Origin: Streptomyces sp. Alt3 | Lineage (GTDB): Bacteria; Actinomycetota; Actinomycetes; Streptomycetales; Streptomycetaceae | NCBI RefSeq assembly: GCF_030719215.1 | Contig: NZ_CP120983.1 | Span: 372,001-436,000 of the forward strand | Direction of reading: 5' to 3' | Length of the DNA: 64,000 nt | Part shown: piece by piece, positions 27,349-35,743 of the stretch | How positions within the stretch are numbered: position 1 is the first letter of the stretch | How the letters are laid out: each line of letters opens with the position of its first letter | The notes under the pieces: generated by a model | Told to the model about the DNA's origin: nothing | The model's input: the letters and a program-made list of their open reading frames with translations, nothing else | Databases searched by the model: none | Position numbers and translations under genes: made by a program

Positions 27349-28641
27349 TCAGCAGACGCCGTCGCCGGGCTTGGGGTTGCCCAGGCCGAACAGCGGCCGC
27401 AGCCTGAGCCCGATCCAGGTCCCTGCCAGGGCGACCGCACCCCACAGCCAGCCGCTGAGGCTGCCCGATGCCACGCCGGCCAGGTAGGCGCCGATGTTGC
27501 AGCCTCCGGCCAGCCGGGCACCGATACCCATCAGCACTCCGCCGAGCACCGAGGCGAGGGCCGTGCGCCAGGGGATCTGGCGGTGCAGGGCCCACGTCCC
27601 GCCGAGGGCGGCGGCAACGGCAGCCCCGATCATGATTCCGATGTCGGTGAGACTCGTCTTGTCGGCCAGTACAGGACCGGCGAGCATCTCCGCGTTGCCC
27701 GTCTGCCGCCACCAGGTCCAGTTCTCGGGGTGGCCGCCGAGTGCGCCCACCAGCTCCGAACCCCACAGGCTGAACGCACTGGTGACCCCCCAGGCGCCAC
27801 CGGACACCGCCAGGACACCCGCTCCGAGGACGGCCAGCACCAGGGCTCCGGCGGCCAGCGGCCAGGAGCCGCGCAGAGCCCGTACCGCCGCTGTGCGTGC
27901 CGAGGGAACGGGTCCGAGGGGAGGCGGGTTGCGACGGGCCTGGACGCGTCGCGTGACGAGGACGACCAGCAGCAGTGCGCCGATCGTCACCGCCCACGAA
28001 CCGGCCCAGCCGATGTGCTCGGACAGGACGACCGGTTCCCATGCGGGGAGGTCCTTCCACAGGTCGAACTGCCAGGCGGCGAGCGTGGCGCCCGCGATGA
28101 ACCCGCCGAGGGTCAGGAGCACCGATGTCTGCCCCGAGCCGACGGCGAAGAGGGTGCCGGAGGCGCAGGCGCCGCCGAGTTGCATCCCGACGGCGAAGAG
28201 GAGGGATCCGACGACCAGTCCGACTCCGATCGGCCCTGCGGAGGGCGCGGGTTGGGAGCCGAACAGTCCGGTGCCGCCGCCGATGAGCAACGCGAACAGC
28301 GTGGCGGTGGTCCCGAGCAGCAGCGCGTGCGCCCGCAGCCCGGTGCCGTTGCCGACGGCGATGAGCTGGCGCCAGGCGGAGGTGAAGCCGAACCGGGAGT
28401 GGAAGAGGGCGACGCCCAGACCGAGCCCCAGCAGGAGCAGTACGCCCGGCTTCGCCCCGTGCGTGGACCACACGTACGCGGTCAGGGCGACGGCGAGCAG
28501 TCCGGAGACGACGAGTGGCGTCCTGCGCACCGGGGGCAGGGACGGGGCCTCGGGTCGCGGGACCGAGGTGGGGGACGGGACGAACAGGGCGGGCGTTGCG
28601 CGCGGGGGCGCGGCCGGCCCGGCAGGTGGCGCGGTGGTCAC
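27349..28641 (-). CDS. YeeE/YedE (TsuA-like) sulfur-compound transporter
   Basis: 430-aa integral membrane protein with about 9-10 helices. The two family signatures each contain a Cys: MQLGGACASGTLFAVGSG and GARLAGGCNIGAYLAG. In TsuA such Cys residues pass thiosulfate through the membrane. A long Pro/Ala-rich N-terminal tail (about 45 residues) is cytoplasmic. The GTG at 28641 has GGAGACC upstream. A short leaderless ORF with three Cys codons ends 76 bp upstream, suggesting control by cysteine supply. The substrate (thiosulfate or a similar sulfur species) is inferred from the family. Confidence 0.88.
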   Translation of the reverse strand: MTTAPPAGPAAPPRATPALFVPSPTSVPRPEAPSLPPVRRTPLVVSGLLAVALTAYVWSTHGAKPGVLLLLGLGLGVALFHSRFGFTSAWRQLIAVGNGTGLRAHALLLGTTATLFALLIGGGTGLFGSQPAPSAGPIGVGLVVGSLLFAVGMQLGGACASGTLFAVGSGQTSVLLTLGGFIAGATLAAWQFDLWKDLPAWEPVVLSEHIGWAGSWAVTIGALLLVVLVTRRVQARRNPPPLGPVPSARTAAVRALRGSWPLAAGALVLAVLGAGVLAVSGGAWGVTSAFSLWGSELVGALGGHPENWTWWRQTGNAEMLAGPVLADKTSLTDIGIMIGAAVAAALGGTWALHRQIPWRTALASVLGGVLMGIGARLAGGCNIGAYLAGVASGSLSGWLWGAVALAGTWIGLRLRPLFGLGNPKPGDGVC

Positions 28642-28717
28642 GAAAGGTCTCCGGGATGATGCGCGGCGGATGGCGGCAGGGGAAGCCGGCAGCGCGGGAG
28701 GCGCCGCTGACGCGGGT

Positions 28718-28801
28718 TCAGCCGCTACAGAGTCCGTCGTCGACGCACCAGGCCGAGTGCGCGAACAGCGCGAGGCACAGAGTCGGGGCCGGTACAGACA
28801 T
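28718..28801 (-). CDS. Short leader peptide (Cys-containing), probably leaderless
   Basis: 27-codon ORF starting MSVPAPTLCLALF and ending WCVDDGLCSG, with Cys at 9, 19 and 25. On the minus strand TATATT (28809-28814) ends 7 nt before the ATG, so transcription would start at the A of the ATG: a leaderless message. It lies 76 bp upstream of the sulfur transporter. Actinobacteria, notably mycobacteria, are known to use short leaderless cysteine-rich ORFs as attenuators of sulfur genes; this ORF is less Cys-dense, so the role is inferred from position and promoter. Too short for domain evidence. Confidence 0.5.
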   Translation of the reverse strand: MSVPAPTLCLALFAHSAWCVDDGLCSG

Positions 28802-28909
28802 GCGTGCGAATATACGGACGCTTCCGCTCCGGATGCTCCGGCGTCTCGGCATGCGGAAGGCTTCGTGGACAAGCGCCCGCAGAGAGCACCGGCCCCGGGG
28901 CGTAAACCA

Positions 28910-28976
28910 TTGACAGGGCCGCCGCGCGGGCGGCAAACTCGCCGCACTCGACAGTGAAGAACTTTTCACTTCGCGA
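28910..28976 (+). promoter_or_regulatory. pobA promoter and operator, resembling the transporter promoter
   Basis: TTGACA at 28910-28915, then CAAACTCGC about 18 nt later as the presumed -10, then the inverted repeat AGTGAA (28953-28958) / TTCACT (28965-28970), followed by TCGCGAAC. The order, spacing and most letters recur upstream of the aromatic-acid transporter (30354-30420). Presumably one regulator binds both; none is encoded in the window. Confidence 0.65.
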
Positions 28977-29116
28977 ACGCGCGGACACCGCCGAGACCGG
29001 GGCGCCCCCTCGCCGACAGGATCCGCAGCCGCACCGGTCACCTCCTCAGCGCGGACAGGGGCCCGGTACCTCCGGCTCCGGACGTTACGAACACCCCCTG
29101 GACGAAGGAGAACGCC

Positions 29117-30289
29117 GTGCACACGACCGTAGGGATCGTCGGGGGTGGCCCGGCCGGGCTGTTGCTGTCGCGGATGCTCCACAGGGCGGGCGTCGAGTGC
29201 GTCGTGCTGGAGAGCCGCGATCGCACCTACGTCGAACAGCGTCAGCGGGCGGGCATCCTCGAACAGTCCACCGTCGACGCCCTGCGCGAGGTCGGGGCCG
29301 CCGAACGGCTGGACGCCGAAGGGCTGGTCCATGACGGCGTGGAACTGCGCTGGGAGGGCCGGGCCCACCGGATCGACTTCCCGTCACTGACGGACGGCCG
29401 CCGTGTCTGGGTGTACGCGCAGACGGAGGTCGTGAAGGATCTCGTCGCCCTTCAGCTTGCCGACGGCGCGGCCCTCCACTTCGGCGCCGAGGTGGGTTCG
29501 GTCGAGGGCGCGGACACCGACCGCCCGACGGTCCACTACACGCACGACGGCCGGGACAGGATACTGACGTGCGACTACGTCGTGGGGTGCGACGGCTTCC
29601 ACGGGGTGACCCGGTCAGCGGTCCCCGAAGGGGCCCGGCGCACCTACGAGCGCGTGTACCCCTACTCCTGGCTCGGGATCCTGGCCGATGTGGCGCCGTC
29701 CTGCGACGAGTTGATCTACGCGCACTCCCCTCGCGGCTTCGCCCTGCACAGCATGCGGTCACCCGAGGTCAGCAGGATGTATCTGCAGGTGCCCAACGGC
29801 ACGGATCCGGCCGCCTGGCCGGACGAGCGGATCTGGGACGAGCTGGACGCCCGGTTCGCCCTGGACGGCTGGAAGCTGGCACGGGGCCCCATCACCTCCA
29901 GAAGTGTTCTGCCGATGCGCAGTTCGGTCACCGAGCCCATGCGGTACGGCCGCGTCCTCCTCGCCGGGGACGCCGCACACATCGTGCCGCCCACGGGTGC
30001 GAAAGGACTCAACCTGGCCGCGGCCGACGTCGACGTGCTCGGCCGGGCCCTGATCAGGCAGCACACGACCGGTGCGACCGATCTGCTGGACACCTACTCC
30101 GACACCTGCCTGCGCCGCGTATGGCGCGCCGAGCACTTCTCGTACTTCATGACCACGACCATGCACACCGATCCCGGCCAGAGCCCCTTCGACACGCGGC
30201 TCCAGATCGCCCAGCTCGACCGCATCGCCGATTCACCGCACGCCGCGGCCGAACTCGCCATGAACTACGCGGGGCTGCCGTTGCCGTGA
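29117..30289 (+). CDS. pobA: 4-hydroxybenzoate 3-monooxygenase (PobA)
   Basis: 390-aa FAD monooxygenase, the usual PobA length; hydroxylates 4-hydroxybenzoate to protocatechuate with NAD(P)H and O2. The FAD fold is GIVGGGPAGLLLSRML near residue 6. The DG motif is VVGCDGFHGVTRSAVP near 155, and the GD motif VLLAGDAAHIVPPTGAKGLN near 280. A substrate-pocket segment Tyr-Pro-Tyr-Ser-Trp near 182 fits. The GTG at 29117 follows GAAGGAG. No protocatechuate (pca) genes are nearby, but the transporter that follows carries a matching promoter. Confidence 0.95.
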   Translation: MHTTVGIVGGGPAGLLLSRMLHRAGVECVVLESRDRTYVEQRQRAGILEQSTVDALREVGAAERLDAEGLVHDGVELRWEGRAHRIDFPSLTDGRRVWVYAQTEVVKDLVALQLADGAALHFGAEVGSVEGADTDRPTVHYTHDGRDRILTCDYVVGCDGFHGVTRSAVPEGARRTYERVYPYSWLGILADVAPSCDELIYAHSPRGFALHSMRSPEVSRMYLQVPNGTDPAAWPDERIWDELDARFALDGWKLARGPITSRSVLPMRSSVTEPMRYGRVLLAGDAAHIVPPTGAKGLNLAAADVDVLGRALIRQHTTGATDLLDTYSDTCLRRVWRAEHFSYFMTTTMHTDPGQSPFDTRLQIAQLDRIADSPHAAAELAMNYAGLPLP

Positions 30290-30353
30290 CCACGGGCCGG
30301 GCATCACGGCTCAGCGCGTGACGCCCCGTCAGGAAGCGTCACCGCGCTCCCCA

Positions 30354-30420
30354 TTGACACGGGCGGAGGGCGACGGGAAACTCGCACGGCCCAAGAGTGG
30401 AATTAACTTCACCTCGCGAA
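30354..30420 (+). promoter_or_regulatory. Aromatic-acid transporter promoter and operator
   Basis: TTGACA at 30354-30359, GAAACTCGC about 17 nt later, then GTGGAATTAACTTCAC at 30397-30412 and TCGCGAAC. It matches the pobA promoter block at 28910 in order and spacing. This block rules out any translation start at or before 30420 for the transporter. Confidence 0.65.
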
Positions 30421-30501
30421 CACTCACTCCCCGTTCGTGGGCCGCCCCGAAGTCCGGGACGGCCCACCCGCCACGACGCCGTGGCAGAAAGCGAGTGCCC
30501 C

Positions 30502-31890
30502 GTGACCGCCTCCCCCACGTCCCCGCCCGACCGCTCCTTCCGGGTCGTCGCCCCGGTCATCGCCCTGTGCTGGCTCGCCGTGTTCTTCGACGGCATGGAC
30601 GTCAACATCTACGGCGCGACCATGCCGCACCTCCTGGCCGACGAAAGCCTCGGGTTCACACCCGCGCTGGCCGGCACCATTGGCAGTTGGACCACCTTCG
30701 GCATGCTGATCGGCGCCCTGGCCGCGGGCACACTCACCGACTGGCTCGGCCGGAAACCACTGGTCATGGGCAGCGTTCTGCTGTTCTCGGCCGGATCCGC
30801 GCTGTGCGCCGTCGCGTCCGGCGCCACCGTGTTCGGCGCCGGGCGCTTCCTGTCCGGGCTCGGCCTGGGCGGACTGATGCCGATCGGGCTGGCCATCGTG
30901 GCCGAGTTCGCTCCGCCGCGCAGGGCCGCCCTCGCCACCGGGCTGATGATGACCTCGTACCACGCGGGCGGTATGGCAGCCACCGGCATCGGCCTCGCCG
31001 TGGCGCCCGGACACGGCTGGCGCTGGGTCTTCTGGGCGGGCGTACTACCCGCCCTGATCGCCGTACCTCTGGTGCTGAAGTGGCTTCCGGAGTCCCCTGG
31101 GGTGCTCTTCGGCCGGGGCCGCACCGAGCAGGCGTACGCGGTCGCGGACCGCTACCGGCTGGAGCGTCCTGGCACCCGGCAGGCGCCCAGGGCGGGCGCG
31201 AAGGGCCGGCTGGAGTCGATCACCGCCCTGTTCGCCCCGGGCACCCGCTGGGCGACCCCTCTCCTGTGGACCGCGTCGTTCGCGGGCCTCCTGCTCGTCT
31301 ACGGTGTCTCCACCTGGCTGCCCGAGCTGATGCGTGCCACCGGCTACTCCCTCTCCTCCTCGGTCACCTTCCTGATGGTGATCAACGCGGGCGGGATCGT
31401 GGGCATGCTGATAGCGGGCCGCACAGCCGATCGGTTCGGCCCGGTCAAGGTCTCCGCACTGTGGTTCGTGCTGACAGCCGTCGGCACGTTCCTGCTCCGG
31501 GCACAACTGCCGCTGGGCGCGGCGTACGTGGTCGTCTTCGTCACCGGCATCTGGCTGTTCAGCGCCCAGGTGATGGTGTACGCGGCAACCTCCCGCGTCT
31601 ACGCACCCCGCGAACGCGCCACCGGACTGGGCTGGGTCACGGGCATCGGCCGCACGGGTGCGGTGGTCGGGCCGACACTGGGCGGAGCGGTCCTCGCGGG
31701 CGGGAACGCGGGGCTCGGCTTCACGACGTTCGCCGTGACCGCCGTTCTCGGCGCCCTGGCGATCTCCCTGGTCCCGCTGGCCGTGAACAGCCGCGGTGAC
31801 AAGGTGCGCGGTCTCACCCCCGCGACGGACCGGGAGAGTTCCGCCCCAGGGGTTCCGCCCTCACGGGGTGGGCTCCCGGGGCACTCCTGA
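30502..31890 (+). CDS. MFS aromatic acid:H+ symporter (PcaK/BenK-like)
   Basis: 462-aa major facilitator with 12 predicted helices. The AAHS-group signature in helix 1 is LAVFFDGMDVNIYG (conserved Asp), and the loop 2-3 motif is GTLTDWLGRKPLVMGS. Also LPESPGVLF between helices 6 and 7. The GTG at 30502 is chosen because upstream sequence is the promoter block; GTG 30481 is the alternative. It likely imports 4-hydroxybenzoate or protocatechuate for PobA, 212 bp upstream. Length and motifs fit PcaK. The C-terminal tail (GVPPSRGGLPGHS) is disordered. Confidence 0.9.
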   Translation: MTASPTSPPDRSFRVVAPVIALCWLAVFFDGMDVNIYGATMPHLLADESLGFTPALAGTIGSWTTFGMLIGALAAGTLTDWLGRKPLVMGSVLLFSAGSALCAVASGATVFGAGRFLSGLGLGGLMPIGLAIVAEFAPPRRAALATGLMMTSYHAGGMAATGIGLAVAPGHGWRWVFWAGVLPALIAVPLVLKWLPESPGVLFGRGRTEQAYAVADRYRLERPGTRQAPRAGAKGRLESITALFAPGTRWATPLLWTASFAGLLLVYGVSTWLPELMRATGYSLSSSVTFLMVINAGGIVGMLIAGRTADRFGPVKVSALWFVLTAVGTFLLRAQLPLGAAYVVVFVTGIWLFSAQVMVYAATSRVYAPRERATGLGWVTGIGRTGAVVGPTLGGAVLAGGNAGLGFTTFAVTAVLGALAISLVPLAVNSRGDKVRGLTPATDRESSAPGVPPSRGGLPGHS

Positions 31891-32044
31891 CGACGCGCCT
31901 TTCACGCCCCCGTGCACCAGGATGGGAGATGTCGTAGATGTGCGTCTCCCGGTCGTCGCCCTCCGGTACACGTCGGTGATGTGGGCTGTTCGTGAGCCCT
32001 GTGACGCGCGGACTGCTGCGGCTGCACCCGTCGAGGAGGTCCAT

Positions 32045-32932
32045 GTGTCCGGCTCATCTCGTCCCCTGCAAGGCCGTGTCGCCGTCGTGACCGGTGCCGC
32101 GAGAGGCGTCGGTGCGGGGACGGCGCGGGAACTGGCACGGCGCGGGGCCAGAGTGGCCCTGCTCGGCCGGGAGGAGGCGACCCTGGCCGAGGTGCGGGAC
32201 ACGATCCCCGGGGCCCTGTGCTGGGAGGTCGATGTGACCGACGACGCCGGAATGAGCAGGGTGGCCGACGAGGTCCGGGACCGGATGGGGCCCGCGTCCG
32301 TCGTGGTCGCGAACGCCGGTCTGGCCGAAGGAGGCCCGTTCGCGGAGTCCGACCCGGTGACCTGGCGGCGTGTCATCGAGGTGAACCTGATCGGCAGCGC
32401 GATCAGCGCACGTGCCTTCCTGCCCCATCTGAGGACGACAGGGGGCTACTACCTGCAGATCGCCTCGCTGGCCTCCATCGGGGCAGCGCCCATGATGAGT
32501 GCCTACTGCGCCTCCAAGGCGGGTGTCGAGTCGTTCGCCCATTCGCTGCGTGCAGAGTTCGCCCATGAACACGTCGGGGTGGGTGTCGCCTACCTGAACT
32601 GGACCGACACCGACATGATCCGTGACGCGGACGAGCACCCCGTGCTGCGGGAACTGCGGGCCCACATGCCGAGGCCCGCACGGAAGGTCTACCCGGTGGA
32701 GACCGTGGCGGGGCAGCTCGTGCGTGCGGTCGAACGGCGCAGTGCGGCCGTGTACGCGCCCGCGTGGCTCCGTGTCACACAGGTGGTGCGTGCCGCGATG
32801 CCTCCGGTGGTCACCGCGCTCTCGAAGCGGGAGATCCCCAGGCTGCAACGGGAGACGTCGTTCGAGGGCACCGGGCTGCTGGGGGCCGGCGGCCTGGCGG
32901 ACCTGGGTGGCGGAGGCCGCCCCGGGAGGTAG
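32045..32932 (+). CDS. Short-chain dehydrogenase/reductase
   Basis: 295-aa classical SDR. The nucleotide site is VAVVTGAARGVGAG (residues 12-25), NAG is near residue 94, and the catalytic Ser141, Tyr154 and Lys158 lie in LQIASLAS and SAYCASKAG. A C-terminal extension of about 60 residues (RVTQVVRAAMPPVVTALSKRE onward) is amphipathic and longer than the fold needs; similar tails occur in SDRs close to membranes. AGGAGG lies 5 nt before GTG 32045. The gap from the transporter is about 150 bp. Substrate unknown. Confidence 0.9.
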   Translation: MSGSSRPLQGRVAVVTGAARGVGAGTARELARRGARVALLGREEATLAEVRDTIPGALCWEVDVTDDAGMSRVADEVRDRMGPASVVVANAGLAEGGPFAESDPVTWRRVIEVNLIGSAISARAFLPHLRTTGGYYLQIASLASIGAAPMMSAYCASKAGVESFAHSLRAEFAHEHVGVGVAYLNWTDTDMIRDADEHPVLRELRAHMPRPARKVYPVETVAGQLVRAVERRSAAVYAPAWLRVTQVVRAAMPPVVTALSKREIPRLQRETSFEGTGLLGAGGLADLGGGGRPGR

Positions 32933-33066
32933 ATCCCGTGCGGGGCCGCCCGGGCGCTGTCGCCCCGGGATCCGCCGGTCAAGTGGTGTCGGCCGCGGAC
33001 ACGCGTGACCTCGCGGGGCGCGGGGGCAGAGGTATGGCGTAGACCGTCCCCTGCCGCAGGAGCATC

Positions 33067-33705
33067 ATGTCGCCTCAGACCTCCACCCCGCGCTACACCG
33101 TTCCCGGCCTCAGCACCAAGGACGGCGGGCGGATGATCGACGTGCTGCGTATGCGCCTGCACGCACTCAACGACCTGGCGCTCACGCTGAAGCACATCCA
33201 CTGGAACGTGACGGGCCCGCACTTCATCGCCGTCCACGAGATGCTGGACCCTCAGACGCTGGCGGTCAGGGACATGGCCGACGCCACGGCCGAACGCATC
33301 TCGGCCCTGGGCGGTGTGCCGCACGGGACCGCGGGTGTGCTCGTCTCCGAGCGGACGTGGGACGACTACAGCGTGGGAAGGGCCGACGCGATCGCCCACC
33401 TCGGTGCGCTGGACCTCGTGTACGCGGGCATCATCGGGGATCACCGCAAGGCCGCGGCGAAGGCGGCCTCCGTGGACCCGGTCACCGAGGACCTGCTCAT
33501 CGAGCACCTCCGCTCGCTGGAGCAGTTCCAGTGGTTCGTCCGTGCTCACCTGGAGAACAGCGCCGGGGCGCTCACCACGACGGACGCCCGCAGCGAGAAG
33601 CAGGCCGCCGCGGCTGCCGGGGGCTCGCGCACGATCCCGGCGAAGCAGACGGCCAGCCCGAGGCGCACCGCCAAGAAGTCCGCAGTCACCAAGCGCGGCA
33701 AGTGA
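33067..33705 (+). CDS. dps: Dps-family DNA-binding ferritin-like protein
   Basis: 212-aa miniferritin. The Dps ferroxidase region is LKHIHWNVTGPHFIAVHEML, with His and Asp/Glu ligands between subunits, and MADATAERISALGG follows. The C-terminal tail (about residues 175-212) is Lys/Arg/Ala-rich (TASPRRTAKKSAVTKRGK), as in Streptomyces Dps proteins that bind DNA and aid nucleoid condensation. It protects against oxidative damage by oxidising and storing iron. ATG 33067 follows GCAGGAG. It stands alone. The paralogue (A, B or C) cannot be assigned without alignment. Confidence 0.9.
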   Translation: MSPQTSTPRYTVPGLSTKDGGRMIDVLRMRLHALNDLALTLKHIHWNVTGPHFIAVHEMLDPQTLAVRDMADATAERISALGGVPHGTAGVLVSERTWDDYSVGRADAIAHLGALDLVYAGIIGDHRKAAAKAASVDPVTEDLLIEHLRSLEQFQWFVRAHLENSAGALTTTDARSEKQAAAAAGGSRTIPAKQTASPRRTAKKSAVTKRGK

Positions 33706-33963
33706 CCAAGGGCCGGGTGACGCCTCCGGCCGGTGCGGGACGGACCCGGGACGGGCGTCGCCGAACGCGTCCGCTCCGGGCGCGAGGTCCAGCTCGACGG
33801 CCGTGAGCGCCTGCGCCCTCACCCGTTCGGAGCACCCCGGCATCGTCCGAAGGCCACCGGACGCGGCGTCCCGGTCGTCCGGCCCGGCCCTGTGCGAATC
33901 GGTCCCGGCCGGACAGCCCGGCCCCTGTGCGGCTCGGCCCCGGTCCGCCCGGATGCGCGACGG

Positions 33964-34002
33964 CCCGCGTCCTCGCCGCGGTGTGCAGGGCGAGGACGCG
34001 GG
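33964..34002. terminator. Hairpin in dps/GH16 convergent gap
   Basis: CCCGCGTCCTCGCC (33964-33977) pairs with GGCGAGGACGCGGG (33989-34002). It lies in the 373-bp gap 33706-34078 between the convergent dps and GH16 genes; the rest of the gap is featureless to me. Confidence 0.6.
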
Positions 34003-34078
34003 AGGGCGTCGATGACCTAGGCTCCGAGAAGGGCAGCGGTCATGGCAGGTGTGGCGCCCCGCACCGTCGGTCCCGCCG

Positions 34079-35359
34079 TCACCGGGTCACCGTCCACTTC
34101 TGGTTGGCGGAGCCGGTGCACGTCCAGATCTGCAACCGCGTGCTGTTCGCACTGCTGCCACCCGACACGTCCAGGCACTTGTTCGCCTGCGGATTCACGA
34201 TGTCCCGCGCCGCGGGAGTCGCCCACTGCTGCGCCGCCGTACCGTTGCAGTCCCACAACTGCACCGCCGTACCGTCCGCCGTACCACCGGACGCCACATC
34301 CAGGCATTTGCCCAGGGCCCGGATCGTCCCGTCAGCGCCCACCGTCCACTGCTGCGCCGCCGTGCCGTTGCAGTCGTACAACTGCACCGCCGTACCGTTC
34401 GCCACCGCACCCGCGGCCACGTCCACACACTTCCCCGCCAGCCCCGTGATGGGGCCTCCGCCGCCCGGCTGGCCGCTGTCGCTGCTGACGCGGACGTAGT
34501 CGACGAGGAGCTGCTGCGGGAGGACCGTGCTTGCGTCGGGGTCGCCTGGCCAGTACCCGCCGACCGCGAGGTTCAGGATGACGAAGAAGGGCTTGTCGAA
34601 GACCCACTGCTTCCCACCGAGGTCGGCGGGGGTGCGCCGCTGGTAGACCGTGCCGTCGACGGACCAGGTGATGACGTTCGGGCTCCAGTCGACCGCGAAG
34701 GTGTGGAACGCGTCGGCGAACGCCTGCCCGCCCGGCAGGGAGTATCCGGCGCCGATGCCACCGCTGCCCGAGTAGCCGGGCCCGTGCAGCGTGCCGTGCA
34801 CGGTGCCCGGTTCGAAGCCGACGTTCTCCATGATGTCGATCTCACCGCTGTTGGGCCAGCCGACGCTGCCGATGTCGCTGCCCAGCATCCAGAAGGCGGG
34901 CCATATGCCCTGTCCGCGCGGGATCTTCATCCTGGCCTCGACACGGCCGTACGTGGTGCTGAACTTGCCGGAGGTGTTCAGCCGGGCGGAGGTGTACTCG
35001 CACCGCCCGTACCAGCACTGGTAGTTGTCCGGGTTCTCCTTGCGGGCGGTGATGACCAGGTGTCCCTGACCGTCGAGGACGGCGTTGCGGTTGCCGGCGG
35101 TGTAGTACTGCCGCTCGTGGTTGTTGACGTTGTCACCGGTCTCGATCTGCCACTTGGCGCCGTTGACGGCCGAGCCCGCGGCACCGTCGAACTCGTCGGA
35201 GAACGTGACGGCGGCCGCTGCCGCGGTGTCGGCGGACTGCTCGGCCGATGCGGTCACGGGGGTGGGCGCGCTCTGCGCCAGACCTGTGGACATGGTCGCG
35301 AGGCCGAGTGTCATGACGAGGGACAGGACCAGGCGCCGAGGCAAGCGGGAGGATCTCAT
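34079..35359 (-). CDS. Secreted GH16 beta-glucanase with C-terminal CBM13
   Basis: 426-aa exported enzyme. The signal peptide runs MRSSRLPRRLVLSLVMTLGL to about residue 32 (ALA-type end near STGLAQSA). The GH16 catalytic domain spans about 50-290, with the ExDxxE active site in SGEIDIMENVG near residue 171 (nucleophile, Asp and acid/base). A ricin-type CBM13 trefoil with QxW motifs (GTAAQQWTVG, GTAAQQWATP, GSANQKWTVT) occupies about 300-426. Likely a laminarinase-type endo-beta-1,3-glucanase. The ATG at 35359 follows GGGAGAG. A palindrome lies 30 bp upstream. Confidence 0.93.
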   Translation of the reverse strand: MRSSRLPRRLVLSLVMTLGLATMSTGLAQSAPTPVTASAEQSADTAAAAAVTFSDEFDGAAGSAVNGAKWQIETGDNVNNHERQYYTAGNRNAVLDGQGHLVITARKENPDNYQCWYGRCEYTSARLNTSGKFSTTYGRVEARMKIPRGQGIWPAFWMLGSDIGSVGWPNSGEIDIMENVGFEPGTVHGTLHGPGYSGSGGIGAGYSLPGGQAFADAFHTFAVDWSPNVITWSVDGTVYQRRTPADLGGKQWVFDKPFFVILNLAVGGYWPGDPDASTVLPQQLLVDYVRVSSDSGQPGGGGPITGLAGKCVDVAAGAVANGTAVQLYDCNGTAAQQWTVGADGTIRALGKCLDVASGGTADGTAVQLWDCNGTAAQQWATPAARDIVNPQANKCLDVSGGSSANSTRLQIWTCTGSANQKWTVTR

Positions 35360-35388
35360 GCCTCTCCCTTCGGGGAGGGTGATGGATC

Positions 35389-35402
35389 GACATGGGCATG
35401 TC
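35389..35402. promoter_or_regulatory. Palindrome upstream of GH16
   Basis: GACATG-GG-CATGTC, 30 bp upstream of the GH16 start. The CATGGGCATG core recurs, on the opposite strand, upstream of the sialidase-like gene at 39451. The rest of 35360-35743 holds no feature I can firmly support. Confidence 0.4.
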
Positions 35403-35743
35403 ATATCCGAGCGGGTCGAGCGGGGACCACACCGAGCCCCACCCGCACACCCCTGCCGGACAGGCGGGGAGGACTGTGGGCGGAGGGCTTAGTTCACTAC
35501 GTGATTTAAGGAATGAAGACCGAGCGTGTCAAGAGCTTGGTATGGACCGGAGTTGCCTACACCTCTTGGCGCCTCGCACCGAGGTCTCCGCGCATGGTTG
35601 GCCGGAATCGATCGCGAGGCCGCGGGCCGGGCCCCGGCCGCCCCCTCGGTGCGCACGGGCGGGAAGCGTCACGGATCGGCGCAGGGTGCGGCGATGACCG
35701 GTCACGTCATGGAGACTTGAGAGACTGGCGGCAGCCGCCGTCG

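Noticed and set aside
35536..35551. DasR-like site (TGGT..GACC) upstream of the unknown gene
   Set aside because: Two mismatches in the core and far from any glucosamine gene; not enough to call.
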